A stretch of 40,283 nucleotides of DNA, taken from Bacteroidota bacterium. Its GTDB lineage: Bacteria > Bacteroidota > Ignavibacteria > Kapaibacteriales > UBA2268. The translations under genes and the position numbers were made by a program. The notes under the pieces were generated by a model that saw only the letters and a program-made list of their open reading frames with translations, was not told where the DNA came from and made no database searches. Shown one piece after another: positions 1-6,851 of the stretch. Position 1 is the stretch's first letter; the number at the start of each line of letters is the position of its first letter. The stretch covers positions 5,006 through 45,288 of the forward strand of contig JAKIZO010000018.1 in the NCBI GenBank assembly GCA_022707965.1, in the 5' to 3' direction.

Positions 1-168
1 TTGAAAGAGGTTGGATTTTCCGCTTGTCCGCAAAATGCAGTTGAAATAATCAAAGAAGTTGTTGATTATGTATGCAAAAATGATGCGGGCAACGGAGCAG
101 TAAGAGAAATATGCGATTTAATTTTGCTTTCACAAAATAAATCATTAATTTTAGAAGAGAACTGGTAA
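1..168 (+). CDS. kdsC: KdsC-family Kdo-8-phosphate phosphatase, 3' fragment
   Basis: This is the C-terminal 55 residues of a gene that starts before the window and ends in TAA at 166-168. The visible part reads like the end of the HAD-superfamily C0-type phosphatase KdsC, which removes phosphate from 3-deoxy-D-manno-octulosonate 8-phosphate in the cytoplasm during lipopolysaccharide inner-core synthesis. The best signature is GNGAVREICDLIL near the end, matching the family's conserved G-x-GAVRE-CDLIL segment that closes over the active site of the tetramer. The preceding alternation of hydrophobic strand and Asp-Tyr-Val also fits the last Rossmann strands. The catalytic DxDG motif lies outside the window, so activity cannot be judged. 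The YtxH-like gene follows after 23 bases on the same strand. A related HAD phosphatase acting on another sugar acid remains possible. Confidence 0.8.
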   Translation: MKEVGFSACPQNAVEIIKEVVDYVCKNDAGNGAVREICDLILLSQNKSLILEENW

Positions 169-191
169 TTTTCATTTCAAAGGAGGTCATT

Positions 192-623
192 ATGGATTTA
201 AAAAGTGAATATTCGAAAGGTTTTGTTGTTGGTGCAATCATTGGTGGAGTTGCAGGTGCAATAACAGCATTGCTTTTAGCACCGAAAAGTGGCACTGAGC
301 TAAGACGCGATATTGCTGATACTTCTGCCGAACTTTACACCAAAGCAGCAGATTATCTGAAACAAATCGAAAAGAAAGCAGAAGAAAGCTTCACCAAAAC
401 AGTTAATGAAGGTAAAGTAAAAGCTGAAAGTATCATTGAAAGTGCCAAACAACAAGCACAAGAAATTATGAGCGGAGCAGAAAACATTCTTCAACAAGCA
501 AAAGCAAAAGCTGTTGAAGCAAAAGAAGCTGTTGCTCACAATTATGACGCAATTAAAGATGCTGCAAAAGCAGGTGCCGAAGCTTTTAAAGCTGAGCTAA
601 AAGCATCTCGTGGTAATGAATAA
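192..623 (+). CDS. YtxH-like glycine-zipper membrane protein
   Basis: A 143-residue protein. Residues about 9-32 form one hydrophobic, glycine-rich segment (GAIIGGVAGAITALLLAP) ending in the typical YtxH signature APKSGTELR. The rest is a long amphipathic helix rich in Ala, Lys, Glu and Gln with no Cys, resembling apolipoprotein or LEA-like coiled coils. YtxH proteins (PF12732) are small envelope or stress-associated proteins of unknown biochemical function. A strong Shine-Dalgarno AAAGGAGG at 180-187 lies just before the ATG and fixes the start. The DUF948-like gene follows 11 bases downstream; YtxH and DUF948 proteins are often neighbours, so the two probably work together at the inner membrane. 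The family call is firm, while the role is unknown. Confidence 0.85.
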   Translation: MDLKSEYSKGFVVGAIIGGVAGAITALLLAPKSGTELRRDIADTSAELYTKAADYLKQIEKKAEESFTKTVNEGKVKAESIIESAKQQAQEIMSGAENILQQAKAKAVEAKEAVAHNYDAIKDAAKAGAEAFKAELKASRGNE

Positions 624-634
624 AAGGTGAGATA

Positions 635-1108
635 ATGCTTACAGCATTAATCATTGTTGCTATTTTGGCGGGCATTGCTCTGATTTTTGCTGCGTTGAGT
701 ATTGTCGATACGGCGAAGTCCTACAAATTGCTTGCTGAAAATGCACAAAAGAACCTTGATAAAATAACTTCGGACACTAACGAACTAAAAACAAGATTAA
801 TACAATCACTGGATGAATTATCCATTGTCAAAAGTAAGCTGTTAGTTGTTTTAGATGAAGTGGTTGAATTGAAAAATGATATTTCAGCTTCACTTCAAAG
901 CGTGGATAGTCTTGCAAAGACAATCGACAATTCAGCTCAAAATGTTGGAGATAAAGTTGAAATTTTATTTAAAAAGCTCGAACCATTGGAGAATTTATCC
1001 AAAGCACTATATTCAATGATAGCAAATCCCGTAAATAATTCAATTACTTTATTTAATGCAACAAAAAAAGCAATTAGTACTTTTACGGGAAAATTATTTG
1101 GTAAATAA
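635..1108 (+). CDS. DUF948-like membrane-anchored coiled-coil protein
   Basis: 157 residues. Residues 2-24 are a single transmembrane helix, followed by a long helical region with heptad-like hydrophobic spacing (about 30-125) and a short basic tail ending FTGKLFGK. This layout, one N-terminal anchor plus a coiled coil, is that of DUF948 (PF06103), commonly encoded beside YtxH proteins as here. There is no catalytic motif and no Cys. The ATG at 635 is preceded by AAAGGTGAGATA, a reasonable ribosome binding site, 11 bases after the YtxH stop, so the two are almost certainly cotranscribed. The helix after the anchor probably faces the cytoplasm, but topology is inferred. A palindromic repeat lies 52 bases after the stop codon. 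Confidence 0.65.
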   Translation: MLTALIIVAILAGIALIFAALSIVDTAKSYKLLAENAQKNLDKITSDTNELKTRLIQSLDELSIVKSKLLVVLDEVVELKNDISASLQSVDSLAKTIDNSAQNVGDKVEILFKKLEPLENLSKALYSMIANPVNNSITLFNATKKAISTFTGKLFGK

Positions 1109-1160
1109 TTATCGTTTTGTTGCAAATATTAGGCGGTGTCTCGTAAATAGCCTGATTAAT

Positions 1161-1193
1161 AACCTTCGGAAGGTTTCAATCCTTCCGAAGGTT
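1161..1193. repeat. Dispersed palindromic element, copy 1
   Basis: A perfect 13-base inverted repeat, AACCTTCGGAAGG (1161-1173) and its complement (1181-1193), separated by a 7-base loop. The same arm sequence recurs at 8359-8388 and 26942-26975, each time shortly after a stop codon. A short shared flank lies upstream: AGGCGGTGTCTCGTAA at 1131 compares with AGGCTGTCTCATAA at 8322. No T-run follows this copy, so it is not a classical intrinsic terminator. It may be a REP-like element or a 3'-end-stabilising hairpin; its function is not known. Confidence 0.75.
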
Positions 1194-1362
1194 TAGTAAA
1201 TTATCATTTTGGTATATGGTTATGCGTCCCTAAAAGTAAATTTGACTACTTGATTACTATTTTAAAATTTTCAGTTTGAGGCAGTAATTAATAGGTCATT
1301 TACGTATTGAGTGATATTTTTATTAATTTACATTGACATTTTAATATTTACTATTGAATATT

Positions 1363-2475
1363 ATGAATGAATTATTAACTCCTGAATTTTCTGAGGAATT
1401 GCTAAAAGGTAAAATAGAGGAACTCTCTGAGTTTATCAACGCAGTTCCCGAAATTTATCTTATTATAGATAGTGAAAGAAGGGTTGTTTTTGCAAATAAA
1501 GCAATGTATGAGTTTTTCAAAGATAGGCAAACGCTGGAAGTAATAGGAAATAGACTTGGACATTTGCTTAATTGCAGGCACGCCGCCGAATCAATATATG
1601 GTTGTGGCACAACGGAAAATTGCCAAACTTGTGGTGCTTTCAAAGCAATTGTTGAGAGTTTGCACGGAAAAAATGCAGTTTATGAATGCAGGATTGAGCA
1701 GCACGAAACAGGCGACGCTCTTGATTTTCGAGTATGGGCAACGACATATAATTATAATGGGAATATCTATTCTATTTTAGCTTTATCAGATATTAGTGAT
1801 GAAAAACGACGTCAGGCTCTTGAAAGGATTTTCTTTCACGATATTTTGAACACTGCGGGTGGTTTGTATGGAATTGCTCAGCTATTAAATGAATGCCCAG
1901 ATGATTTGGATGAATTCAAAGATATTATTATCAATTTGTCGGAAAGACTTATTGAAGAGATAAATTCACAAAAATTGTTATTATCGGCAGAAAAGAATGA
2001 ATTACAAATATCCACAGATGAGATTAATACAAAAAAATTAGTTGAGGAAATTGCATCAACTTATACAAAGAACTATCAAGTTAAGAATAAAAAAATAGAT
2101 ATTGATTCTAAGACTATCGAAGTAAGCATTATTTCAGATAGGACTTTACTTCGCAGGGTGCTGTTGAATATGCTTAAGAATGCTGTCGAAGCAACACCTG
2201 CAAATGGAACAATTACAATTGGTTGCACAAATATTGATTATGGTGTTGAATTTTGGGTGCATAACCCTGTTTTTATACCTCGCGAAATTCAATTGCAAAT
2301 ATTTAAGCGTTCGTTTTCAACAAAAGGGACAGGTCGCGGTCTCGGCACATATAGTATGAAGTTGTTAAGCGAAAGATATTTAAACGGTCAAGTCTCATTC
2401 AAAAGTGATGAGGAATTAGGAACAGTATTCACTGCTCGCTATCCAATTGAAATTAAAAGAAATTACAATGTGTAG
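1363..2475 (+). CDS. PAS-domain sensor histidine kinase with Cys-rich PAS
   Basis: 370 residues with no transmembrane segment, so a cytoplasmic sensor. The PAS domain (about 20-145) contains a cysteine/histidine cluster: C71, H73, C81, C87 and C90 (NCRH, GCGTTENCQTCG), spaced as if to bind a metal, Fe-S cluster or heme, although the ligand is unknown. The H-box is FFHDILNTAGG with the presumed phosphoacceptor H159; the N-box is NMLKNAVEA. The usual DxGxG G1 box is replaced by VHNPVFIP, and FSTKGTGRGLGTYS supplies the later glycine loops. This divergent form is known in related soluble kinases, so it need not be inactive. I chose ATG 1363 over an in-frame TTG at 1354. Its last codons overlap the start of the PstS-like lipoprotein gene, suggesting translational coupling. 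No response regulator gene is adjacent. Confidence 0.88.
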   Translation: MNELLTPEFSEELLKGKIEELSEFINAVPEIYLIIDSERRVVFANKAMYEFFKDRQTLEVIGNRLGHLLNCRHAAESIYGCGTTENCQTCGAFKAIVESLHGKNAVYECRIEQHETGDALDFRVWATTYNYNGNIYSILALSDISDEKRRQALERIFFHDILNTAGGLYGIAQLLNECPDDLDEFKDIIINLSERLIEEINSQKLLLSAEKNELQISTDEINTKKLVEEIASTYTKNYQVKNKKIDIDSKTIEVSIISDRTLLRRVLLNMLKNAVEATPANGTITIGCTNIDYGVEFWVHNPVFIPREIQLQIFKRSFSTKGTGRGLGTYSMKLLSERYLNGQVSFKSDEELGTVFTARYPIEIKRNYNV

Positions 2476-3295
2476 ACGACTATTAATATTGTTTTTTATA
2501 TTTTTACTTCCTTCCTGCAATATATTTCAATCTAAAACTTCCGTTATCAGAGTCAAAGGCTCCGACACAATGTTGGGGCTTGTCGAGATGCTTGCACGTG
2601 AATATATGAAATTAAATCCAAATGTAGCAATATATGTAGATGGCGGTGGCTCAAAAAACGGAATTGCTTCGCTCAGAGAGAATGAAGTTGATATTGCAAT
2701 GGTATCGCGTTTGCTTACACCCGACGAAATTGCAATGTTCGCATCAGAAAATCAATCAATTGGGTTATCATATCTTATAGCCAAAGATGCAATAAGCATT
2801 TATATTAACCCAGCTAATCCTGTGAAAGATTTTACCGTAGATGAATTGAGAAAAATTTTCACTTGTAGAATTAATAATTGGAAAGAATTAGGAGGAAATG
2901 ACCATATAATTAATTTGCTGATAAGAAATCCAAATTCAGGAACATACTATTATTTTCAACAAATAGTACTAAACGGAGAACCATTTTGTTCGGCAGCAAC
3001 GTCGGAATCGAATATTAATAAATTAGTTGCAACAATTGCAAAAGACAAGTATGCTATTGGTTTTGGAGGTATTGGATTTAATGAAGGGATTGAACACGCA
3101 AAAGTCAACGGAGTTGAACCAACAGAGGAAAACGTAAGAAAAGACCTGTACCCATTGAGCAGATACTTACATTTCATAACTTTGAAGCAACCTGAAGGTG
3201 TAGTTAGAAATTTTATCGACTGGACATTTAGTCATTACGCTCAATCGTTAATAAAACAATCTGGATATGTGCCAATTTGGAATATTACATACTAA
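2468..3295 (+). CDS. PstS-like periplasmic substrate-binding lipoprotein
   Basis: 275 residues from ATG 2468, which overlaps the kinase stop by 8 bases. The N-terminus MCRRLLILFFIFLLPSC is a lipoprotein signal peptide with lipobox LPSC, so the mature protein is tethered by a lipidated Cys. An in-frame ATG at 2447 would only lengthen the cytoplasmic tail. The body matches the PBP-like type II fold of phosphate-binding proteins (PF12849): VKGSDTM near the start, DGGGSKNGI in the anion-binding loop, DIAMVSR, and RNPNSGTYYYFQ in the second lobe. Such proteins bind phosphate or another oxyanion for an ABC importer. No pstC, pstA or pstB gene lies nearby. Coupling to a sensor kinase instead suggests a role in sensing, which is inference. 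The ogg gene starts in its stop codon (TAATG). Confidence 0.85.
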   Translation: MCRRLLILFFIFLLPSCNIFQSKTSVIRVKGSDTMLGLVEMLAREYMKLNPNVAIYVDGGGSKNGIASLRENEVDIAMVSRLLTPDEIAMFASENQSIGLSYLIAKDAISIYINPANPVKDFTVDELRKIFTCRINNWKELGGNDHIINLLIRNPNSGTYYYFQQIVLNGEPFCSAATSESNINKLVATIAKDKYAIGFGGIGFNEGIEHAKVNGVEPTEENVRKDLYPLSRYLHFITLKQPEGVVRNFIDWTFSHYAQSLIKQSGYVPIWNITY

Positions 3296-3918
3296 TGAAT
3301 AAACTACCCGAAGAATTAAAAGAACATTATCAGAAGAATAGAGAATTAATCAAGAAGAGATTAAATGAATTTTCAGTGATAGCAGAAGAGGAATATTTCT
3401 ACGAATTATGTTACTGCATCTGCACTCCACAATCATCTGCAAAAAATGCCGAAAAAGTACAGAAAAAACTTATAGAAATGGACTTTTTAAGTAATGATTT
3501 CAATCCTGTTGATTTATTGAGTAATAGAGAACATTACATAAGATTTCATAATCAAAAAGCAGAAAGATTGGTTGAAGCAAAAAAGAAATATTCAGTAGTA
3601 CTTGATATATTAAATCTTTCAATTTGTCCGAAGGAAAAGCGTGAAAAAATCGTGGGAATAATTAAAGGAATTGGTTACAAAGAAGCGTCCCATTTTTTAA
3701 GGAACATAGGATATAGAGATTTAGCGATAATTGATAGACATTTGCTAAAAAATTTACTCAAATGTGGAGTTATTGAGAGTATGCCTAAATCAATCAATAA
3801 AGCAAAGTATTTAGAAATAGAGGAAAAATTCAAAATTTATGCGGAAAAAGTAAATATGTCAATTGATGAATTAGATTTACTGTTTTGGAGTTTTGAAACT
3901 GGAATGATATTAAAATAA
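3295..3918 (+). CDS. ogg: Archaeal-type 8-oxoguanine DNA glycosylase/lyase (Ogg2-like)
   Basis: 207 residues from ATG 3295, whose A is the last base of the preceding TAA. The protein matches the short N-glycosylase/DNA lyase family (Ogg2), which excises 8-oxoguanine and nicks the abasic site. A helix-hairpin-helix/GPD core is visible: GIIKGIGYKEASHFLRN with the expected catalytic Lys at K129, and IIDRHLL with the catalytic Asp at D147. The C-terminal FWSFETGMILK resembles the LDL(Y/F)-W-x-x-TG-x-x-x-K ending typical of the family, whose C-terminal Lys helps recognise the base. There is no 4Fe-4S cluster Cys set, which argues against EndoIII or MutY. It shares a run with the kinase and the PstS-like gene, probably by compaction rather than function. 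A terminator hairpin follows 1 base after the stop. Confidence 0.88.
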   Translation: MNKLPEELKEHYQKNRELIKKRLNEFSVIAEEEYFYELCYCICTPQSSAKNAEKVQKKLIEMDFLSNDFNPVDLLSNREHYIRFHNQKAERLVEAKKKYSVVLDILNLSICPKEKREKIVGIIKGIGYKEASHFLRNIGYRDLAIIDRHLLKNLLKCGVIESMPKSINKAKYLEIEEKFKIYAEKVNMSIDELDLLFWSFETGMILK

Positions 3919-3919
3919 A

Positions 3920-3948
3920 GGTGTCCTAATTGGACACCCATATTTTTA
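3920..3948. terminator. Intrinsic terminator between ogg and rpoZ, probably bidirectional
   Basis: A perfect 7-base stem GGTGTCC/GGACACC (3920-3926 and 3932-3938) with a 5-base loop. On the + strand it is followed, after CATA, by a run of five T; on the - strand it is followed directly by TTTATTTTA. It sits between two convergent genes, ogg ending at 3918 and rpoZ ending at 3946, so it can serve both. Confidence 0.75.
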
Positions 3949-4251
3949 TTGATTATCGGTTTCTTTTGGTATTTCGAAAGTTAATTTACCTTCATAGATT
4001 TCTTTCATAGCAAGGAAAGTAGGCTTTGGGAGTTTATCAAAATCGCGACTAATTGAAATTTGGTCTAAATTTGCACCTTCGGATTCGTCGGTATTTGGGA
4101 TAATGTCTGCCATTTTATTGTTAAGTTCATTTTTTATGTCGTCATTAATTTGTCGGGCTCGCATTCCCATAGCAACAATCGATTGATAAATAGAACCTTT
4201 TTCGGACTCTTTCATTCTGACAACGACGGGATTGATAATGTATTTTTCCAT
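3946..4251 (-). CDS. rpoZ: DNA-directed RNA polymerase subunit omega
   Basis: 101 residues. The segment SIYQSIVAMGMRARQINDDIK is the Rpb6/omega core: the omega motif around ARQIND is the helix that clamps the beta' subunit C-terminus. The later ALKEI-like stretch LAMKEIYEGKL is also typical, with the acidic tail of FCB-group omegas. Omega helps beta' fold and stabilises RNA polymerase. The start is supported by GGAGGG seven bases before the ATG. The gene is transcribed away from merR, with about 120 bases of AT-rich DNA between the two starts. In many bacteria rpoZ follows gmk; no gmk is present in this window. The overall family call is strong although this short protein is divergent. Confidence 0.82.
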   Translation of the reverse strand: MEKYIINPVVVRMKESEKGSIYQSIVAMGMRARQINDDIKNELNNKMADIIPNTDESEGANLDQISISRDFDKLPKPTFLAMKEIYEGKLTFEIPKETDNQ

Positions 4252-4338
4252 TTTCCCTCCATAAATTTATGGAATTAAAGATTACAAAAATAATAATAAA
4301 AAAAATAACAAAAAACTTTTTTTATTGGAATGAATTAA

Positions 4339-4346
4339 TAAATTTG
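4339..4346 (+). promoter_or_regulatory. Candidate -7 promoter box (TAnnTTTG type)
   Basis: TAAATTTG matches the Bacteroidota primary-sigma -7 consensus TAnnTTTG and lies 28 bases before the merR ATG, a sensible distance for a transcription start near 4353. A TTG at the usual -33 spacing is not evident, so this is a tentative call from one motif. Confidence 0.4.
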
Positions 4347-4374
4347 CTTTTTAAACTTGAAATAACAAATCAAA

Positions 4375-4761
4375 ATGAAAAAACTTTATTACTCTATAAG
4401 TGAAATATCAAAAATATTAGACGAAGAACAATATATTTTAAGGTATTGGGAAAAAGAGTTTGATTTTTTGAAGCCGCGAAAAAATCGTGCGGGAAATAGA
4501 ATATATTCAGAAAAAGATTTGCAAACCCTCAAATTGATTAAATCCTTTATTCGAGACGAAAAATTAAGTGTGAAGGAAGCAAATAATAGATTGAAAAATC
4601 TATTAAAATCGAATGAAATAGAGCATTATCTTCCTAACACAATGGCTGAAAAACCAGTAACTAATTCGGGAAGCAAACAAAAAGAGAAAATAAATAAGGA
4701 ATTAAAGCAGGAATTGCTCATAGTATTGCGTGATATGCTGAATTATCTCAAAAGCCATTAG
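4375..4761 (+). CDS. MerR-family transcriptional regulator
   Basis: 128 residues. The N-terminal winged helix-turn-helix is clear: YYSISEISKILDEEQYILRYWEKEF (helices about 6-30) followed by the wing KPRKNRAGNRIYSEKDL and the DLQTLKLIKSF helix. The segment after residue 75 is short, charged and probably coiled-coil. It lacks the Cys residues of metal-sensing MerR proteins and has no effector-binding domain, so the signal is unknown. This size and sequence style are typical of the uncharacterised MerR regulators found in single copy in Bacteroidota and Chlorobiota. A TAnnTTTG box lies upstream. Its TAG stop overlaps the stop of the convergent mtgA by 4 bases. No obvious target operon sits next to it. 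Confidence 0.88.
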   Translation: MKKLYYSISEISKILDEEQYILRYWEKEFDFLKPRKNRAGNRIYSEKDLQTLKLIKSFIRDEKLSVKEANNRLKNLLKSNEIEHYLPNTMAEKPVTNSGSKQKEKINKELKQELLIVLRDMLNYLKSH

Positions 4762-5447
4762 GCTTTTGGTATTGCGACAGAATTCATACGTCCCATTATC
4801 CACGCAACGCGTCTATTTATGTAAGGTGTCGGACGAGCGGGCGACCAGCGATGTGGATTTGGCAGGACAGCCGCCAGAAGTGCAGCCTCGCGTCTTGATA
4901 AATTTCGGGCACTTTTACCAAAGAAGTATTGAGAAGCAGCCTCTACCCCATACAAACCTTCACCGAATTCAATTACATTAGCATAAACTTCGATTATCCG
5001 TTTTTTCCCCCAGATATTCTCAATTAGAATGGTAAAATAAGCTTCGAGAGCTTTTCTTACGTAATTTCGCCAGTGATACAAAAAGGTGTTTTTTGCTGTT
5101 TGCATAGAAATAGTGCTTGCTCCGCGTTTTTTCTTTCCTTTGTGTATTTCATTATATCGCTTTGCAGCTTCGATAGCTTTGCGGTCGAACCCATCGTGTC
5201 TCATAAATTTTGCATCTTCGGCAGCAACGACAGCTCTAAAAAAATTAGGAGAAATTTCTTCGAAAGAAACCCAGTCTTGATTGATACCGACAAATTTTCC
5301 CTCAAATACACCTTCAATACTACGTAATAACATAGCAGGGGTAATTACAGGATTTATCCATTTAGTCAGGACAACAGCAATAATAGAAGAACCAAAAAAT
5401 AGAGCAATACTGTAAAAAATGTATTTAATTATTTTTTTAAACAACAT
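4758..5447 (-). CDS. mtgA: Monofunctional peptidoglycan glycosyltransferase
   Basis: 229 residues, the usual MtgA length. Residues about 8-28 form the single membrane anchor; the rest is a GT51 domain acting on lipid II outside the cytoplasmic membrane. The first catalytic Glu is in VVAAEDAKFMRHDGFD (E77). The second signature RGASTISMQTAKN and the third, KKRIIEVYANVIEFGEGLYG, are complete, and so is AALLAAVLPNPHRWSP. No transpeptidase domain follows, so it polymerises glycan strands without cross-linking them. It is a lone gene: the GATase-fold gene ends 58 bases beyond its start on the same strand and could be cotranscribed. The 3' end overlaps merR by 4 bases in convergent orientation. Confidence 0.95.
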   Translation of the reverse strand: MLFKKIIKYIFYSIALFFGSSIIAVVLTKWINPVITPAMLLRSIEGVFEGKFVGINQDWVSFEEISPNFFRAVVAAEDAKFMRHDGFDRKAIEAAKRYNEIHKGKKKRGASTISMQTAKNTFLYHWRNYVRKALEAYFTILIENIWGKKRIIEVYANVIEFGEGLYGVEAASQYFFGKSARNLSRREAALLAAVLPNPHRWSPARPTPYINRRVAWIMGRMNSVAIPKA

Positions 5448-5505
5448 TTATTCCCATTTTATAAAGGCAAATTACAAAAATAAGCAATTTAATAAAGAAA
5501 AATGC

Positions 5506-6762
5506 CTATGTTTTTTGTTCTTTTTTTCGAGCAGCAGGGAAAAGAATGTTGTTAAGAATTAATCGATAACCAGGTGAATTTCGATGTAAATTTAAATCCG
5601 TTGGTGGATCGCCAACAGCGTGCTGATAATCTTCGGGGTCGTGTCCGCCATACCAGGTAAAAAAGCCTTTACCAATATTACCGTAAATATATTTCACTTC
5701 ATCGGTACCCTCTCTTTTGCCAAGTATAACAACTTTATCTTTAATCAAACTTTCTCTAAAAGCAGTTGTTTGCCCCAAGAAACCTTTAATTACATTTACG
5801 TGATTTTGAGTAAGCATTGTTGGAACAGGATCATATTTGGCAGAAAATTCAAAAAGAGTAAAATAATCGGCTTCTGGATTATGTATCATAGTTGGACCAG
5901 TATCTATATCTGAATGCTCATAAATATACGGGTCGAGAATTAATTTGAAATTTTCGAAAGCAAAAGTTTTGGTGTAATCTAATTTTTCATTGGCTCTGTG
6001 GTCGCAAGGGTCGCCATCGAACATTACTTCGCAAATATCAACATCAAGAGCAGACAAAGCAATATCGTAGGTGTCAGTGGCAGAGCACATAGCAAAGAGG
6101 AAACCTCCCTCCTGAACGTATTTTTTAATTGCAAGAGCAACTTCTTTCTTCATTTCAGAGACTTTATGGAAACCAAGTTTTTTCGCCATACTTTCATTGA
6201 TAGAAACTTGTTGGATATACCAAGGAGCAGTAGCAAATGCAGCGTAAAATTTACCATATTGCCCTGTAAAATCCTCGTGGTGAAGATGAAGCCAATCATA
6301 TTCCATTAATTTCCCTGCTAATACTTCTTCATCCCAAACTACATCGTATTGAACCTCGGCATATTCTAATGCAAGACGAACTGCATCATCCCAAGGTGCA
6401 TTTCCAGGTTGGACATAGACGGCAATTTTGGGAGCTTTTTCGAGACGAACAGCATCCATATTCACGCCTTCCGAGCGAACATAATTTAGTATCTCCTCAG
6501 CTTTCGACTGGCTTATCGCCTCGAACGAAATACCTCGAATACGGCATTCGGTTGCAACCCTGTCGTGGTAATCCATCATAAACGAACCTCCACGATAGTT
6601 GAGCAACCATTCAGATTGTATCCCCTGGTTGAGTGCCCAATAGACAAGACCATAAGCTTTAAGGTGATTTGTTTGTGCTAAATCCATAGGAATTAGCATC
6701 ACTTGTGATTTCAGCGAAATTGATGAAACAAACAAGATTATGATTAGAATTATTTTTTTCAT
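5506..6762 (-). CDS. Secreted protein with glutamine-amidotransferase-like fold
   Basis: 418 residues with a Sec signal peptide (MKKIILIIILFVSSISLKSQ). Similar proteins are sometimes labelled asparagine synthetase B, but I see neither an Ntn-type N-terminal Cys nor a PP-loop, so that name looks wrong. The order of motifs suggests a class I GATase/ThuA-like flavodoxin fold: a strand-rich KIAVYVQPGNAPWDDA (about 110-125), an elbow GGFLFAMCSATDT with C226, and GKGFFTWYGGHDPEDYQH with H374, resembling the GHD segment of ThuA-like domains. Several Asp, His and Glu residues (LHLHHEDF, FDGDPCDHR) could bind metal. The substrate is unknown. The conserved NYRGGSF near residue 57 is a family feature. 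It lies upstream of mtgA on the same strand and divergent from maf. The fold is inferred; the secretion signal is directly visible. Confidence 0.6.
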   Translation of the reverse strand: MKKIILIIILFVSSISLKSQVMLIPMDLAQTNHLKAYGLVYWALNQGIQSEWLLNYRGGSFMMDYHDRVATECRIRGISFEAISQSKAEEILNYVRSEGVNMDAVRLEKAPKIAVYVQPGNAPWDDAVRLALEYAEVQYDVVWDEEVLAGKLMEYDWLHLHHEDFTGQYGKFYAAFATAPWYIQQVSINESMAKKLGFHKVSEMKKEVALAIKKYVQEGGFLFAMCSATDTYDIALSALDVDICEVMFDGDPCDHRANEKLDYTKTFAFENFKLILDPYIYEHSDIDTGPTMIHNPEADYFTLFEFSAKYDPVPTMLTQNHVNVIKGFLGQTTAFRESLIKDKVVILGKREGTDEVKYIYGNIGKGFFTWYGGHDPEDYQHAVGDPPTDLNLHRNSPGYRLILNNILFPAARKKEQKT

Positions 6763-6812
6763 TTAATTTTTCCTTGAATTCAATACATATTCAGTTTTTA
6801 TCAATAAATTAA

Positions 6813-6820
6813 TATATTTG
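6813..6820 (+). promoter_or_regulatory. Candidate -7 promoter box upstream of maf
   Basis: TATATTTG fits the TAnnTTTG consensus of Bacteroidota promoters and lies 31 bases before the chosen maf ATG (6852). That puts a likely transcription start near 6827, beyond the alternative TTG start at 6825, which supports the ATG. No good -33 TTG is visible, so confidence is limited. Confidence 0.4.
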
Positions 6821-6851
6821 TTCTTTGTTTATCAATCAAAATACTAAATTG

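Noticed and set aside
50-295. A - strand open frame of 81 codons opposite kdsC and the YtxH-like gene
   Set aside because: It lies antisense to two well-supported genes, has no ribosome binding site and no recognisable sequence.
1131-1194. A complete MITE or insertion sequence end around the first palindrome
   Set aside because: The GGCTGTCTC-like flank appears on only one side and no matching inverted end or target duplication is visible.
5506-6762. Naming this gene asparagine synthetase B
   Set aside because: There is a signal peptide and no glutaminase Ntn-Cys or synthetase PP-loop; the motifs fit a GATase/ThuA-like fold better.
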